Assembly: GCA_039980135.1 (NCBI GenBank)
Contig: JBDXCV010000009.1
Span: forward strand, 195,854 to 259,853
Origin: Alphaproteobacteria bacterium
GTDB lineage: Bacteria > Pseudomonadota > Alphaproteobacteria > UBA6615
Reading direction: 5' to 3'
DNA: 64,000 nucleotides
The first letter of the stretch is position 1. Each line of letters opens with the position of its first letter. The notes under the pieces were generated by a model. The model was not told where the DNA came from and made no database searches. It was given only the letters and a program-made list of their open reading frames with translations. Shown here piece after piece: positions 1-8,215 of the stretch. The position numbers and the translations under genes are program-made.

Positions 1-868
1 CGGTGAAGCGATAGCCCGCCGTGGCCTTGAAGGTCGGCCGGCCCTGGAGGCGCGCCCAGCCCTCGGTGATGATGCCCAGCGCGCCCTCGGAGCCCAGGGC
101 GACGAAACGGTCGGGGCTGGGCCCCGCGCCCGAGCCCGGCAGGCGGCGGCTCACGATATCGCCCGCGGGGGTGACGGTCGTCGTCGCCTCCACCAGATCG
201 TCGATATGGGTGTAGAGCGTCGCGAAATGGCCGCCCGAGCGGGTCGCGATCCAGCCGCCGAAGGTCGAATGCTCGAAGGATTGTGGGAAATGGCGCAGAG
301 TCAGGCCATGGGGCTTCAGCTGTGCCTCGAGCTGCGGGCCCAGCGCCCCGCCCTGGATGCGCGCGGCGCGGGAGACCGGGTCCACCTCCAGCACCTTGTT
401 CATGCGCCCCATGTCGACCGAGATGGTGCCGTTATATCGGGACCCCACATCGGACGTGACGCCGCCGACCACGGATGAACCCGCGCCCCAGGGGATGACG
501 GCGGCGTTCGCCTTGCCCGCCCACTCGTAGATCTCGGCGATGTGCCGGTCGGTCTCGGGAAAGGCCACGATATCCGGCGCGTGGTCGAAATCGCCGTTAT
601 AGGTGCGCAGCGAATCCGGCTGGGACTGGCCGAAGGCGTGATAGACGCGCTCGAAGTGATCGTCGGTGCAGACGCCTTCCAGAGACGCAGGCGCTTCGAG
701 GCGGCATTTCGGCAGTTCGATGGCGTCGAGGGTGGGGAACCTGCCGTCGCGGGACGGCCGGATGCCGAACCCGTCGGCGAAGGTGGCCAGCAATGCCTTC
801 GTCTGGTCGGCGTCGAGGCCGGCGTCTTCGTAGCCCCAGCCCCAGTATTTCAGTTTACGATCTGCCAT
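1..868 (-). CDS. FAD-linked oxidase (alkyl-DHAP synthase/GlcD-like), 3' part outside window
   Basis: About 289 N-terminal residues are visible; the gene runs off the left edge. The glycine-rich FAD-binding (PCMH-type) motif PWGAGSSVVGG lies at residues 126-136, and a TRSGGHFATLYTHIDDLV segment resembles the conserved stretch of alkyldihydroxyacetonephosphate synthase-like and glycolate-oxidase-like flavoenzymes. The N-terminus (KYWGWGYED) also fits that group, whose members are about 530 residues long. By family it would be a cytosolic or membrane-associated 2-hydroxyacid or ether-lipid-type oxidase; the substrate is unknown. The ATG at 868 has an AGGAG ribosome site 7-8 bases upstream. A GntR gene lies 23 bases upstream on the same strand and probably controls it. 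Confidence 0.8.
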   Translation of the reverse strand, partial: MADRKLKYWGWGYEDAGLDADQTKALLATFADGFGIRPSRDGRFPTLDAIELPKCRLEAPASLEGVCTDDHFERVYHAFGQSQPDSLRTYNGDFDHAPDIVAFPETDRHIAEIYEWAGKANAAVIPWGAGSSVVGGVTSDVGSRYNGTISVDMGRMNKVLEVDPVSRAARIQGGALGPQLEAQLKPHGLTLRHFPQSFEHSTFGGWIATRSGGHFATLYTHIDDLVEATTTVTPAGDIVSRRLPGSGAGPSPDRFVALGSEGALGIITEGWARLQGRPTFKATAGYRFT

Positions 869-891
869 TGTCTTCTCCTTGCAAATGTCGT

Positions 892-1548
892 TCAGCGCCC
901 GGCATCGAGCGCGGCGCGGGTAAAGCCCGCGAGGTGATCCATCAATTCATCCGACGCCCGCGCGGCCGTGTCCGCATCGCCATCGGCGACGGCGCGCGCC
1001 ACCGCGGCGTGCAGCGACGCCATGCGCGGCAGGTCGCCCACATTGCGGTGGTGCTGAAACCAGAAGCGGCGCGCCAGGGGGTTCCACTGCTCCATGGAGG
1101 CCCGGGCGAACGGGTTGCGGCAGGCCGTGCCGACCAGGTTGTTGAAGGCCTGGTCGAGGGCCATGAAGCCCTCGTCGTCGCCGTCGCGTGCAGCCCGGTC
1201 CATTGCGTCGGCGAGGCTGCGGAACCGGCTGCGTTCATCCGCGCTGGCCCGGCGCGCGGCGTGCCGCGCCATCAGCCGTTCCACCTCGCGGCGCAGGTCG
1301 AGCAGCTGCAGCTGGGTCTCGACGTCGATCCCGGTCACGAACATGCCCCGGCGCGGCAGGATGTTGATCAGGCCCTGGCGGGCAAGCCGCTGCAGGGCCT
1401 CGCGCACCGGCGTCCGGCCGAAGCCGGTCCGGGCGCACAGCTCGCCCTCGGACACGGCGCCGCCGGGTGGCAGCTGGAGGGTCACGATCAGCTCCTCGAT
1501 CTGCGTGTAGGCCTGCTCGGTGAGGCTGATTCCCGGATTTCCACCCAA
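892..1548 (-). CDS. GntR family regulator, FadR/FCD type
   Basis: This 218-residue protein has an N-terminal winged helix (recognition helix near residues 44-56, TGFGRTPVREALQRL) followed by an all-helical FCD-type effector domain that includes LDLRREVERLMARHAARRA. FCD regulators normally bind small carboxylates and repress or activate neighbouring catabolic genes. The open frame has no early ATG, so the best start is TTG at 1548. It precedes the FAD-linked oxidase on the same strand, which suggests local control of that gene. A short palindrome TGATATATCA at 1587-1596 lies just upstream of its start and could be its autoregulatory operator, though this is a guess from position only. Confidence 0.85.
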   Translation of the reverse strand: MGGNPGISLTEQAYTQIEELIVTLQLPPGGAVSEGELCARTGFGRTPVREALQRLARQGLINILPRRGMFVTGIDVETQLQLLDLRREVERLMARHAARRASADERSRFRSLADAMDRAARDGDDEGFMALDQAFNNLVGTACRNPFARASMEQWNPLARRFWFQHHRNVGDLPRMASLHAAVARAVADGDADTAARASDELMDHLAGFTRAALDAGR

Positions 1549-1586
1549 AACAAGGCACTCCTGTCTCGTCTACTCTGAAATACTAT

Positions 1587-1596
1587 TGATATATCA
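1587..1596. promoter_or_regulatory. Palindrome upstream of the GntR gene, possible operator
   Basis: The perfect 10-base palindrome TGATATATCA lies about 39 bases upstream of the GntR start, in a locally AT-rich stretch. GntR-type repressors often bind short AT-rich dyads that overlap their own promoters. The site is short enough to occur by chance, so this is only a candidate. Confidence 0.3.
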
Positions 1597-1650
1597 GTGG
1601 TAAGAAAAGCGGTAATTCACGCATTCGGTGTTTGGTTTCGGGCGCGCGTG

Positions 1651-2052
1651 TCAGCCCGTGTTGCGGAACAGCTCGTAGCGGTGGGTCCGGCTGGCGGTCT
1701 CGAACACGCCGGTGACGACGCCCACCGCCGGGTAGGCCGCATCGTTCGGGCGGGACGTGAACCGGATGCCGGCCGACAGGCGCCAGGTGCGCGTGTCCGG
1801 CTCGTGCTGGGAGTAGCCGAGGATCTCGAAGCCGTGCGCGACAGCGGCCTCGTCCGTGATCGTCCCGACGATGGAGAAATCACAGACGTCCGGCGCCTCG
1901 TTCTCGAACAGGCTCCATTTGATATCGCCTGCCAGGAGATCGCCGGTGATCGTCCCGTTACCGCTGCCGATATAGTCGCCGAACTTGGTTTCCGGCACCC
2001 AGATCGTCTCGCCCAGATACCGGAGCTCCATATCGGCGAATTTTTCGAGCAT
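1651..2052 (-). CDS. DUF3237-like small protein
   Basis: This 133-residue protein has no signal peptide or membrane segment. The pattern FGDYIGSGNGTITGDLLAG, an acidic middle part and GRxxP-like beta-rich spacing resemble the DUF3237 (UPF0311) beta-barrel family, whose biochemical role is unknown. The ATG at 2052 lies near a degenerate GGGGTGAG ribosome site. It sits 102 bases upstream of the GntR gene on the same strand and may belong to that transcription unit. No catalytic motif was recognised, and the family assignment is by general resemblance only. Confidence 0.6.
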   Translation of the reverse strand: MLEKFADMELRYLGETIWVPETKFGDYIGSGNGTITGDLLAGDIKWSLFENEAPDVCDFSIVGTITDEAAVAHGFEILGYSQHEPDTRTWRLSAGIRFTSRPNDAAYPAVGVVTGVFETASRTHRYELFRNTG

Positions 2053-2149
2053 GGCCTGTTCTCACCCCTTGATGCGCGAACGCGATACCGGTTTGCAGCC
2101 AGCGCTGATACTATCGCGCCGGGGAGACGCCATCCACCAACGCGCCAGA

Positions 2150-2236
2150 GATGGCCGGATCAAGTCCGGCCATGACGGGGCAATGTGGACGACCGATATT
2201 ATTCTCTCGTCATGCCCGGACTTGATCCGGGCATCC
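2150..2236. repeat. Pair of REP-like palindromes (family A)
   Basis: Two inverted-repeat units of opposite orientation, 2150-2176 (arms GGCCGGA/TCCGGCC) and 2208-2236 (arms GCCCGGA/TCCGGGC), share the centre TCAAG or CTTGA and flanking GATG/CATGAC. Arms differ between copies but remain self-complementary. They occupy the gap before the first PRISE-like gene and create a false upstream extension of its reading frame. Confidence 0.8.
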
Positions 2237-2265
2237 AGAACTCACATGGGCCCGAAGGAACGCGG

Positions 2266-3336
2266 ATGCGCAGACAAAAGGCACTCATCGCCGGGGCGCT
2301 CGGCGTCGTCGGGCGGGCGCTTGTCGAGCATCTCGACGACGACCCGGACTGGGAGGTCGTCGGCCTGTCGCGCCGCACGCCGGACTTCGAGACGAACGCC
2401 AGCTTCGCATCGGTCGATCTGCTCGACCGGGCCGCGACGCAGTCTGCGCTCGGCGAGATGTCGGACGTGACCCATGTCTTCTTCGCCCCCTACGCGCCGC
2501 ACGAGACCTTCGCCGCCGAGGTGGCGCCCAACCTCGCCATGCTGGTTAACCTGATGGACGCGGTGGAGCCCGCCGCGAAGGGCCTCGCCCATGTGCAGTT
2601 GATGCAGGGTGCGAAATGGTACGGCGTCCAGTTCGGCAAGCCCTACAAGACGCCCGCAAAGGAGAACGATCCGCGCCACATGCCGCCCAACTTCTACTAC
2701 GACCATCAGGACTGGCTGGTCGAACGTCAGGCCATGGCGCAGAAAGACGGCAAGGGCTGGAGCTGGTCGGCACTGCGCCCCCACGGGGTCTGGGGCTTCT
2801 CGACCGGCTCGGCCATGAACATGATGACGTCGCTGGCGGTTTACGCCACCGTGTCGAAGCATCTCGGCCTGCCGCTGCGCTGGCCCGGCAACCCGGCACT
2901 GCTCGACAGCGTCTACCAGATCACGGACGTGGCACTGCTGGCCCGCGCCATGGTCTGGGCCGCGACCACGCCCGGCGCGGCCAACCAGCCCTTCAACATC
3001 ACCAACGGCGACTACACGCGCTGGAAGCTCCTGTGGCCGAAGCTGGCCAAATTCTTCGACATGGAGGTCGGGCCGGTCCAGAGCGTGAACACGCAGACCA
3101 TCATGGCCGACAAGGAGACCGTCTGGGCCGAGATCGCGGAGGCGCACCAGCTGCGCAAATACGCCATGTCGGACATCGTCACCTGGCCGTTCCTCGACTA
3201 CGCCTTCGCCAACGGTTTCGACCAGATGTCGAGCCTGACCAACATCCGACAGGCCGGCTGGACCGAGGTACTGGATACGGAAGAAACGGTCACGGATCAG
3301 CTGCAGAAACTGCGCGACAACCGGATCATCCCGTGA
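2266..3336 (+). CDS. PRISE-type short-chain reductase, copy 1
   Basis: This 356-residue extended SDR starts with a Rossmann dinucleotide motif, IAGALGVVGRALVEHL. A lysine follows in GAKWYG and a tyrosine in NFYYDHQDWLVERQ. These two correspond to the Lys/Tyr pair of progesterone 5-beta-reductase/iridoid synthase (PRISE) enzymes, which reduce activated C=C bonds of enones with NADPH in the cytosol. The ATG at 2266 was chosen because the frame upstream only encodes a REP-like repeat, and AAGGAA precedes this ATG. A close paralogue follows at 3679. The natural substrate is unknown; an enone or terpenoid is likely from the family. Confidence 0.85.
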   Translation: MRRQKALIAGALGVVGRALVEHLDDDPDWEVVGLSRRTPDFETNASFASVDLLDRAATQSALGEMSDVTHVFFAPYAPHETFAAEVAPNLAMLVNLMDAVEPAAKGLAHVQLMQGAKWYGVQFGKPYKTPAKENDPRHMPPNFYYDHQDWLVERQAMAQKDGKGWSWSALRPHGVWGFSTGSAMNMMTSLAVYATVSKHLGLPLRWPGNPALLDSVYQITDVALLARAMVWAATTPGAANQPFNITNGDYTRWKLLWPKLAKFFDMEVGPVQSVNTQTIMADKETVWAEIAEAHQLRKYAMSDIVTWPFLDYAFANGFDQMSSLTNIRQAGWTEVLDTEETVTDQLQKLRDNRIIP

Positions 3337-3355
3337 TCATAACAACCACACCGAT

Positions 3356-3644
3356 CGTCGTTCCCGCGAAGGCGGGAACCATCAAATACCGTCATGCCCG
3401 CACTTGTTGCGGGCATCCACGTCATCGGATTACCTCGCATCTCCACGTGGATGGCCGGATCAAGTCCGGCCATGAGAAAAAGGGCGTGGTGGCTACCGAA
3501 ACCCACCACCGTCATGCCCCGGTTTTGCCGTGAGCGTGACAACCGCCAGTTTCGTCGTTCCCGCGAAGGCGGGAACCCATAAACACCTGCGTTTGTACGG
3601 GCAGCCATCGGCGTCTATGGATGCCCGCCTGCGCGAGCATGACG
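3356..3644. repeat. Cluster of five REP-like palindromes filling a 342-base gene gap
   Basis: The gap between the two PRISE-like genes (3337-3678) contains no gene. It holds palindromic units at 3356-3380 (family B, GTTCCCGCG-AAG-GCGGGAAC), 3390-3419 (family A variant), 3450-3476 (family A), 3553-3578 (family B) and 3619-3644 (family C, ATGCCCGCCTGCGCGAGCAT). Units 3390-3476 recur as a composite at 18096-18181, and units 3553-3644 recur at 5067-5157. Confidence 0.8.
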
Positions 3645-3678
3645 ATGATGCTGCGGTGCGTACCGAAGGACACCACCC

Positions 3679-4731
3679 ATGACCCAAAACACCGCACTCA
3701 TCGCCGGCGCGCTGGGCGTCACCGGGCGGGCGCTTGTCGAGCATCTCGAGGACAAGCCCGACTGGGACATCGTCGCCCTTTCGCGCCGGGCGCCGGATTT
3801 CCCGACCCGCGCGACCTTTCTTTCGGTCGACCTGACGGACGCGGCCGACTGCCGGGCGAAGCTCGCTGCGCACCGCGAAATCACGCATGTTTTCTACACA
3901 GCTTACAGCCAGCAGGCGACGGTGGCGGCGGAGATCCCGGTCAATGTGGGCATGCTCGCCAACCTGATGGACGCGGTCGAGGAAACGGCCAATCTTCGAC
4001 ACGTCCAGCTGATGCACGGAGCCAAGTGGTACGGCACCTATCTGGGTTCCTACAAGACGCCCGCCCGCGAGGACGACCCGCGCCCTCTGCCCGTGAATTT
4101 CTACCACGCCCAGCAGGACTGGCTGGTTGAGCGACAGGCGGCTCAGTCAAGCTGGTCATGGTCCGCGATGCGCCCCCATGGCGTCTGGGGCTTCTCGACA
4201 GGCTCGGCCATGAACCTGATGACAGGCGTCGCGTGTTACGCCGCGATCTCGAAACAGCTCGGTGTGCCGCTGCGCTGGCCGGGCAACGCGGGCTTCTTCG
4301 ACCGGCTCTACCAGCTGATCGACGTGGACCTGCTGGCCGAGGCCATGGTCTGGGCCGCGACCACGCCATCAGCCAAGAACGCGGCCTTCAACATCACCAA
4401 CGGCGACCTGTTCCGCTGGCGCCAGATATGGCCGCGCATCGCCGACTTCTTCGAGATGGACGTGGCCGAACCCCAGCCGATCCCGATCGCCGCCACCATG
4501 GCCGACAAGGGCGAATTGTGGGACCGGATGGTCGCCGGGAACGGCCTCAGGCCCTACGCACTGGACGAGATCGTCAACTGGGCCTATCTCGACATGGCGC
4601 TCAACAACGACTTCGACCAGATGTCGAGCCTGACGAAGATTTTCAAGGCCGGCTGGACCAATGTGTGGGACAGCGAGGCGACCATCACCCGCCAACTCCA
4701 GAAGCTGCGCGACAACAAGATCATTCCGTGA
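3679..4731 (+). CDS. PRISE-type short-chain reductase, copy 2
   Basis: This 350-residue paralogue of the preceding gene has the Rossmann motif IAGALGVTGRALVEHL, the lysine in GAKWYGTYLG and the tyrosine in NFYHAQQDWLVERQ. The second tyrosine of copy 1 (NFYY) is histidine here (NFYH); the first tyrosine, which I take to be the catalytic one, is kept. The C-termini of both copies are nearly the same (TRQLQKLRDNKIIP versus TDQLQKLRDNRIIP). Both probably reduce activated double bonds with NADPH, perhaps with different substrates. The start ATG follows an AAGGA ribosome site. The tandem arrangement implies a local duplication, later separated by repeat elements. Confidence 0.85.
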   Translation: MTQNTALIAGALGVTGRALVEHLEDKPDWDIVALSRRAPDFPTRATFLSVDLTDAADCRAKLAAHREITHVFYTAYSQQATVAAEIPVNVGMLANLMDAVEETANLRHVQLMHGAKWYGTYLGSYKTPAREDDPRPLPVNFYHAQQDWLVERQAAQSSWSWSAMRPHGVWGFSTGSAMNLMTGVACYAAISKQLGVPLRWPGNAGFFDRLYQLIDVDLLAEAMVWAATTPSAKNAAFNITNGDLFRWRQIWPRIADFFEMDVAEPQPIPIAATMADKGELWDRMVAGNGLRPYALDEIVNWAYLDMALNNDFDQMSSLTKIFKAGWTNVWDSEATITRQLQKLRDNKIIP

Positions 4732-4768
4732 AGTCCCGGTATCCTGTGACCCATGAAGAACAGGAGGC

Positions 4769-5058
4769 GTGGTGTCCGGATTCACCTATATTCTTGCGAA
4801 CCGAAAACACGGTGCGCTTTACATCGGCGTGACGAACGACCTCGTTCGGCGGATCAACGAACACCGATGCGATGCCATCCAGGGATTCTCTTCCAAATAC
4901 GGAATCAGAAAGCTCGTGTACTTCGAGCAACACGCGACGGTTCCGCTGGCAATCACGCGCGAGAAACAACTGAAAAATGGAATCGCGATTGGAAGATTGG
5001 ACTGATCGAGCAGACGAACCCCGAGTGGTCGGATTTGTACGAAGGCATCACCAAATAA
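4769..5058 (+). pseudogene. GIY-YIG nuclease-domain protein, frameshifted
   Basis: The first 68 or so codons encode a typical small GIY-YIG (UPF0213-like) protein: GFTYILANRKHGALYIGVTND followed by LVRRINEH. After REKQLK the frame ends early (NGIAIGRLD, stop at 5003-5005). The -1 frame continues exactly as the family does, KWNRDWKIGLIEQTNPEWSDLY, to the stop at 5056-5058. The break lies in a run of five A at 4973-4977; one extra A, or a -1 slip on AAA, restores the full protein. The start is GTG (4769 or 4772) behind AGGAGG at 4762-4767. It is probably a pseudogene or sequencing indel; programmed slippage is possible. Such proteins are often solitary and of unknown role. Confidence 0.8.
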
Positions 5059-5066
5059 TAATGGTT

Positions 5067-5157
5067 CGTCGTTCCCGCGAAGGCGGGAACCCATAAACAC
5101 GGACGTTGCCCGTTCAAGCATCGGCGGTTATGGATGCCCGCCTGCGCGGGCATGACG
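5067..5157. repeat. Composite REP-like element (families B and C)
   Basis: A family B palindrome (5067-5092) and a family C palindrome (5132-5157) flank a variable 39-base spacer. The order and shared edges (AACCCATAAACAC after B, TATGGATG before C) match the copy at 3553-3644, so the two palindromes travel as one unit. Confidence 0.75.
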
Positions 5158-5200
5158 AATGTGATTCGTGCGACCACGGAAAGCCCAAGGAAAAATAGGT

Positions 5201-6328
5201 ATGCCCCTCCACATCGCCAGTAATTTCGACAGCGGCAACATCGTCTGCCGGGACGCCTCCGACCCGGGCGACATCCGGCTGGAGATTTCCAAGGACAACA
5301 ACTCCGACTTCTACATGTGGTTCCACTTCCGCCTGACGGGCGCGAAGAACACGGCTGTATCCATGAAGATCACCAACGCCGGCGGGGCGGCCTATCCCAA
5401 GGGCTGGGAGGGGTATCGGGCCGTTGCGTCCTCGGATCGCGAGAATTGGATCCGGGTGCCGACCAGCTATGCCGACGGCGTGCTGACCATCGAGCATACC
5501 CCCGCCGCGGACAGTGTCTGGTACGCCTACTTCGCGCCCTACTCCATGGAGCGCCACGCCGACCTGATTGCCCGCACCCAACTCGACGACCGGGTGTCGC
5601 TCGACGTCCTCGGCGAGACCCTCGACGGCCAGGCCATGGACCTGCTGACCATCGGCGCGCCATCGCCCGACAAGCAGAACTTCTGGGCCATCGCCCGCCA
5701 GCACCCCGGCGAGAGCATGGCCGAATGGTGGATGGACGGGTTCCTCGCGCGGCTTCTCGATCCCGCAGACAGAACAGCGAAGGCGCTGCTGGAGCGCGCC
5801 GTGTTCCACATCGTTCCCAACATGAACCCGGACGGGTCGCGCCGCGGCCATCTGCGCACGAACGCCGCCGGGGCCAACCTCAACCGGGAATGGTCCGAAC
5901 CCGCCATGGACCGCAGCCCGGAAGTGTTCCTCGTTCGACAACGTATGCAGGATACCGGCGTGGACTTCTGTCTCGATGTGCACGGCGACGAGGCCCTGCC
6001 GTATAATTTCCTCGCTGGGATGATGGGTATTCCGTCCCTCAGCGAACGCCAAAAATCGCTGCAGGAAGTCTTCTCCAACGCGCTGCTGGCGGCCAGTCCG
6101 GATTTCCAGACCAAATACGGCTATCCCGACGCCAAGCCCGGCAAGGGCAACATGACGCTCTGTTCCAACTGGGTCGCGGAGGCATTCGGCTGCCTGGCAC
6201 TCACCCTGGAGATGCCATTCAAGGACAACGCCGACCGGCCCGACGCGACCTTCGGCTGGTCACCCGACCGCTGCCAGGCCTTCGGTGCGGCCCATCTCGA
6301 CGCGATGCTGGCCGTGCTGGCAGCGTAA
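5201..6328 (+). CDS. M14 family zinc carboxypeptidase, cytosolic type
   Basis: This 375-residue protein has an N-terminal beta-rich domain (DNNSDFYMWFHFRLTG) followed by a carboxypeptidase fold. The zinc ligands are visible as HPGES (His and Glu of HxxE) and DVHGDE (third ligand His), with the general-base glutamate in LTLEMPFKD near the C-terminus. The architecture matches the AGTPBP1/Nna1-like cytosolic carboxypeptidases of subfamily M14B/D. There is no signal peptide, so it acts in the cytosol, removing C-terminal residues from peptides; the substrate is unknown. The start at 5201 (MPLHIASNFDSGN) matches the family N-terminus and follows AAGGA; an upstream GTG would extend into repeat-derived sequence. 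Confidence 0.88.
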   Translation: MPLHIASNFDSGNIVCRDASDPGDIRLEISKDNNSDFYMWFHFRLTGAKNTAVSMKITNAGGAAYPKGWEGYRAVASSDRENWIRVPTSYADGVLTIEHTPAADSVWYAYFAPYSMERHADLIARTQLDDRVSLDVLGETLDGQAMDLLTIGAPSPDKQNFWAIARQHPGESMAEWWMDGFLARLLDPADRTAKALLERAVFHIVPNMNPDGSRRGHLRTNAAGANLNREWSEPAMDRSPEVFLVRQRMQDTGVDFCLDVHGDEALPYNFLAGMMGIPSLSERQKSLQEVFSNALLAASPDFQTKYGYPDAKPGKGNMTLCSNWVAEAFGCLALTLEMPFKDNADRPDATFGWSPDRCQAFGAAHLDAMLAVLAA

Positions 6329-6339
6329 AACTTCGACGA

Positions 6340-6412
6340 GATGCCCGGATCAAGTCCGGGCATGACGAAAGCTCGCAAAAGCCGTCATGCGCGGGCTCGA
6401 CCCGCGTATCTC
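6340..6412. repeat. Two REP-like palindromes (family A)
   Basis: Units at 6340-6367 (arms GCCCGGA/TCCGGGC) and 6383-6412 (arms GCGCGGG/CCCGCG) lie between the convergent carboxypeptidase and VOC genes. They may act as a bidirectional terminator or mRNA-stabilising hairpin, but no U-tract is obvious. Confidence 0.7.
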
Positions 6413-6431
6413 ATCTCGGTGACGAACGGCC

Positions 6432-7331
6432 CTAGAGCGTCGCGTCGTCGACCGACCAGAGGGCGAATCCCGGGCTCTCGTCCCAGATGCGCGGCTCCCA
6501 GCTGTCGTCCATGCGGTCCATGTCGGCGAAATACTCGGTACGCCCGCCCGCCGGGTTGTTGAAATACCAGTAATAGTTCGAACCGAGGATGTGGCGGCCC
6601 GGGGTCGTATCCGGGTCCCAGCCCTTATCCTTCATAAACTTGCCGCCCATCATGACCATGTCGAAATTCTCGACCTCGAAGGAGGCATGATCGAAGGCGT
6701 TGCGGTCGGCCCGGCTGATCAGGAAGAGATTGTGATGGTCATGCCCGCCCTCGCAGCGCATGAAGTCGCCACCGGTCTTGGTGCTGTCCGACAGGCGGAA
6801 GCGCAGCCGGTCGAGATAGAAGCTCACTGCCTTCTCCCGGTCGGCCATCTCGATCATGTAGACCACATGGCCGATCCGGATCGGGTTCGCCTGGGCTGCC
6901 GGCGAGATCACGGCATTCATCCGCGGCTCGTTCGTGTTGACGTTGTGGGGGATGATCTCGACGTCGGTTTGTGTCGGTGACGCGACCATGAGGCCCAGCC
7001 CGTTGCCGCTCTCATCGGCAAAACAGAGCGTGCCACCCTCGTCGGTCACGTCGCGATCGCTGGCGAGATCCTCGCCCATCTCCTTGAGACCGGCCGCATC
7101 GGCCACGCCCCAGATCGCACGCCGCAGCGTCGATTTCGCCGGGTCCGGTGTCGCCGGCAGCGACGGATCATCGGACCGGCGCAGCTCGATAACCTGGCCC
7201 GTGCGGGTCTTGAAAACCGTGCGCTCAGGGCCGCTCTCGACCTCGTTCACGCCCCAGTCCCGGTAGTAGTTGGCGCCGGTCTCCATATCCTCGACGCCAT
7301 AGATCAGTTTCTCGACACGCGTGATGGTCAT
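6432..7331 (-). CDS. VOC-superfamily dioxygenase, extradiol (catechol 2,3-dioxygenase) type
   Basis: This 299-residue protein has two vicinal-oxygen-chelate modules: residues 1-120 (VEKLIYGVEDMETGANYY) and the catalytic half from about 150. In the second half a His-His-Glu metal triad is visible in IRIGHVVYMIE, FDHASFEVENF and GRTEYFADMD, the arrangement of iron-dependent extradiol dioxygenases. The role would be ring opening of a catecholic substrate in the cytosol. It is the last gene of a minus-strand operon with two FAH-family hydrolases 33 bases upstream, which fits a meta-cleavage pathway. The substrate is not deducible. A glyoxalase-like function is possible but less likely given the triad and partners. 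Confidence 0.85.
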   Translation of the reverse strand: MTITRVEKLIYGVEDMETGANYYRDWGVNEVESGPERTVFKTRTGQVIELRRSDDPSLPATPDPAKSTLRRAIWGVADAAGLKEMGEDLASDRDVTDEGGTLCFADESGNGLGLMVASPTQTDVEIIPHNVNTNEPRMNAVISPAAQANPIRIGHVVYMIEMADREKAVSFYLDRLRFRLSDSTKTGGDFMRCEGGHDHHNLFLISRADRNAFDHASFEVENFDMVMMGGKFMKDKGWDPDTTPGRHILGSNYYWYFNNPAGGRTEYFADMDRMDDSWEPRIWDESPGFALWSVDDATL

Positions 7332-7364
7332 GGCTGGTTCCTCCCGCCTCTAACTTCGTCAAAT

Positions 7365-8204
7365 CTACTCGTCGACGACGTCGGCCCACAAGGTACCGAT
7401 CTTTGAAATCTCGACCTCGATCCGGTCCCCCGCCTTCATCCAAAGCGGCGGGTTGCGCCTGGCGCCGACCCCGCTCGGCGTGCCCGTCGCGATCACGTCC
7501 CCCGGCTCCAGCGGGGTGAAGCGCGAGATGTAGGAGATGATATACGGCACGGAGAAAAGCAACATATCGGTCGTGGAATGCTGCACGACCTCGCCGTTGA
7601 GCCGGGTGGTGAGCTCCATCGCAGACGGATCGGGAATCTCGTCGGCGGTCACCAGCCACGGTCCGAGCGGGCCGGACTTGTAGAAATTCTTGCCCGCCGT
7701 GACCGAGTGTTTCTGGTAGTCGCGCACGCTGCCGTCGATGAAGATCGTGTAGCCGGCGACATGATCCAGCGCATCGGCCTCGCTGATATGCCGGCCGCCC
7801 CTGCCGATGATCGCCGTCAGTTCGCCCTCGAAGTCATAATTGTCCGAGGCTTTCGGCCGCTCCATCTCACCGCAATGGCCGACAAGCGTGTTGGTCGAGC
7901 GCATGAAGAGCTGGAGTTCGGCCGGCAATGTGTTGGCGGTCTCCGTCACATGGTCCTTGTAGTTCAGACCGGCGCAGAGAATCTTGTCCGGGTCGGTGAT
8001 CACGGGCAGGAAGGTCACGTCCGGCAGCACCGTGTCGGGATCGCCGGTCATGGCGCTTTCACCCAGCGCATCCAGATCGCCGGCGGCAATCGCCGCACGA
8101 AGGCTCTTGTGAGGTCCGTGCTGACTGAGGTCTACGACCCCGTCCTCGCGGACCAGGCCGAATGTATCGGGGCCGTCCGCGACCCTGTAGCTGATGAACT
8201 TCAT
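7365..8204 (-). CDS. Fumarylacetoacetate hydrolase family protein, copy 1
   Basis: This 279-residue FAH-fold enzyme has the family core CAGLNYKDHV, DFEGELTAIIGR (metal-binding glutamates), DHVAGYTIFIDGSVRDYQ (metal aspartate) and PGDVIATGTPSGVG. FAH-family enzymes cleave C-C bonds of beta-diketo acids or hydrate and decarboxylate 2-oxo-pentenoates in meta-cleavage pathways. The ATG at 8204 follows GAGGGAA. It starts 11 bases after the stop of its paralogue (8216-9055) and ends 33 bases before the VOC dioxygenase start, so the three form one operon. It probably acts on the ring-opened product of that dioxygenase. The two copies share most of the active-site sequence but differ in their N-terminal domains. 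Confidence 0.88.
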   Translation of the reverse strand: MKFISYRVADGPDTFGLVREDGVVDLSQHGPHKSLRAAIAAGDLDALGESAMTGDPDTVLPDVTFLPVITDPDKILCAGLNYKDHVTETANTLPAELQLFMRSTNTLVGHCGEMERPKASDNYDFEGELTAIIGRGGRHISEADALDHVAGYTIFIDGSVRDYQKHSVTAGKNFYKSGPLGPWLVTADEIPDPSAMELTTRLNGEVVQHSTTDMLLFSVPYIISYISRFTPLEPGDVIATGTPSGVGARRNPPLWMKAGDRIEVEISKIGTLWADVVDE

Positions 8205-8215
8205 GACATTTCCCT

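Noticed and set aside
2185-2265. N-terminal extension of PRISE copy 1 (reads MPGLDPGIQNS)
   Set aside because: It is translated REP-like repeat sequence; the same peptide appears upstream of several unrelated genes.
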